Positions 63,556 to 64,000 of a DNA stretch of 64,000 nucleotides are shown piece by piece. Source of the DNA: Shewanella sp. KX20019 (GTDB lineage: Bacteria; Pseudomonadota; Gammaproteobacteria; Enterobacterales; Shewanellaceae). The position numbers were made by a program, and so were the translations under genes. The stretch spans positions 3,038,001-3,102,000 of the forward strand of contig NZ_CP068437.1 in assembly GCF_016757755.1 (NCBI RefSeq), read 5' to 3'. Each line of letters opens with the position of its first letter. Position 1 is the stretch's first letter. The notes under the pieces are model-generated. The model was given only the letters and a program-made list of their open reading frames with translations. It had not been told where the DNA came from and searched no databases.

Positions 63556-64000
63556 ATGACATCAATCGAACCCACTCATCTTGGTAAAAAAGTCATTGTC
63601 GGCATGTCCGGCGGTGTAGATTCATCTGTTTCTGCTTACTTGCTGATGAAGCAAGGCTATCAAGTAGAAGGCCTGTTCATGAAGAACTGGGAAGAAGATG
63701 ACACGGATGAATATTGTGCGGCAGCTGATGATCTAAAAGATGCGCAAGCTGTCTGTAACAAGCTTGGTATTAAACTGCATACCGTCAACTTTGCCTCAGA
63801 GTACTGGGACAATGTGTTTGAATATTTCCTTGCTGAATACAAAGCAGGCCGCACGCCTAACCCCGATATCATCTGTAATAAAGAGATTAAGTTTAAAGCT
63901 TTTCTCGAGTTCGCGGATGAAATACTCGACGCCGATTATATCGCCATGGGTCACTACGTGCGTCGCCGTGATATCGATGGCACCAGCCAAATGCTTCGCG
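63556..64000 (+). CDS. mnmA: tRNA 2-thiouridylase MnmA (3' end outside window)
   Basis: The first 148 codons are visible. MnmA thiolates U34 of tRNA for Lys, Glu and Gln. The ATP-pyrophosphatase loop VIVGMSGGVDSSVSAY, the MKNWEEDD motif and RTPNPDIICNKEIKF are complete, and the first catalytic Cys is in PNPDIICN. An in-frame ATG at 63514 would add 14 residues; the later ATG is chosen because the family starts close to it. The gene runs off the end of the window. Confidence 0.95.
   Translation, partial: MTSIEPTHLGKKVIVGMSGGVDSSVSAYLLMKQGYQVEGLFMKNWEEDDTDEYCAAADDLKDAQAVCNKLGIKLHTVNFASEYWDNVFEYFLAEYKAGRTPNPDIICNKEIKFKAFLEFADEILDADYIAMGHYVRRRDIDGTSQMLR

Overview
The window looks like chromosomal DNA of a marine gammaproteobacterium, most likely a Shewanella. 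The grounds are the gene content and order (rne/SulP, clpS-clpA with aat-bpt-infA, cspD, monomeric icd, rluE-nudJ-mnmA), the complete proteobacterial dedicated sortase (Pds) cluster, and the moderate GC content. No rRNA, tRNA, CRISPR array, integrase or insertion sequence was recognised. The species assignment is inference from gene content; no database was searched.

Layout. 1-6.4 kb: the 3' end of rne (RNase E scaffold), a SulP anion transporter, a fused MsrB-MsrA, a 2-oxoglutarate/Fe(II) oxygenase behind a CRP-like site, and the ylqF GTPase. 6.4-20.7 kb: a phosphatase, then an iron/metal-type envelope region. It holds PepSY-TM, DUF2271 and DUF4198 proteins, a TonB-dependent receptor behind a Fur box, an OmpR-type two-component pair, and a translationally coupled ExbB-ExbD-ExbD-TonB set followed by an RND adaptor and permease. 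The second ExbD has Asn in place of the proton-carrying Asp. 20.8-27 kb: DUF1353 protein, a periplasmic LigE-type DNA ligase, dgkA, an outer-membrane barrel protein, an M28 peptidase and a diguanylate cyclase. 27.0-34.0 kb: the Pds sortase system (sortase, VIT/VWA target with a C-terminal LPQTA signal, PdsO, PdsR, PdsS). Three phased GTGGCAA-type repeats precede pdsR.

34-46 kb: metC with a three-box MetJ operator, a lone type IV pilin-like protein, creA, yegD, an NfeD protease/slipin pair, trhO, a GST, a secreted amidohydrolase, and a LysE exporter divergent from a MocR regulator with a perfect palindrome between them. 46.3-52.8 kb: one 2169-residue surface/outer-membrane protein with six exact-length 285-bp repeats. 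It appears to be a fusion of a GlyGly-CTERM-type surface protein with an OmpA-type protein that kept its own signal-peptide-like segment. 52.8-54.2 kb: AT-rich intergenic DNA, one small unknown protein and two inverted-repeat elements. 54.2-64 kb: housekeeping genes, comprising a glycine-zipper protein, aat-bpt-infA, clpS-clpA, cspD, icd, rluE, nudJ and the 5' part of mnmA.

How the genes work together. The Aat, Bpt, ClpS and ClpA genes make up the bacterial N-end rule pathway. The Pds genes form a self-contained surface-anchoring system with its own sensor. The TonB receptor, Exb/TonB and RND genes suggest regulated, PMF-coupled transport across both membranes, with an unknown substrate.
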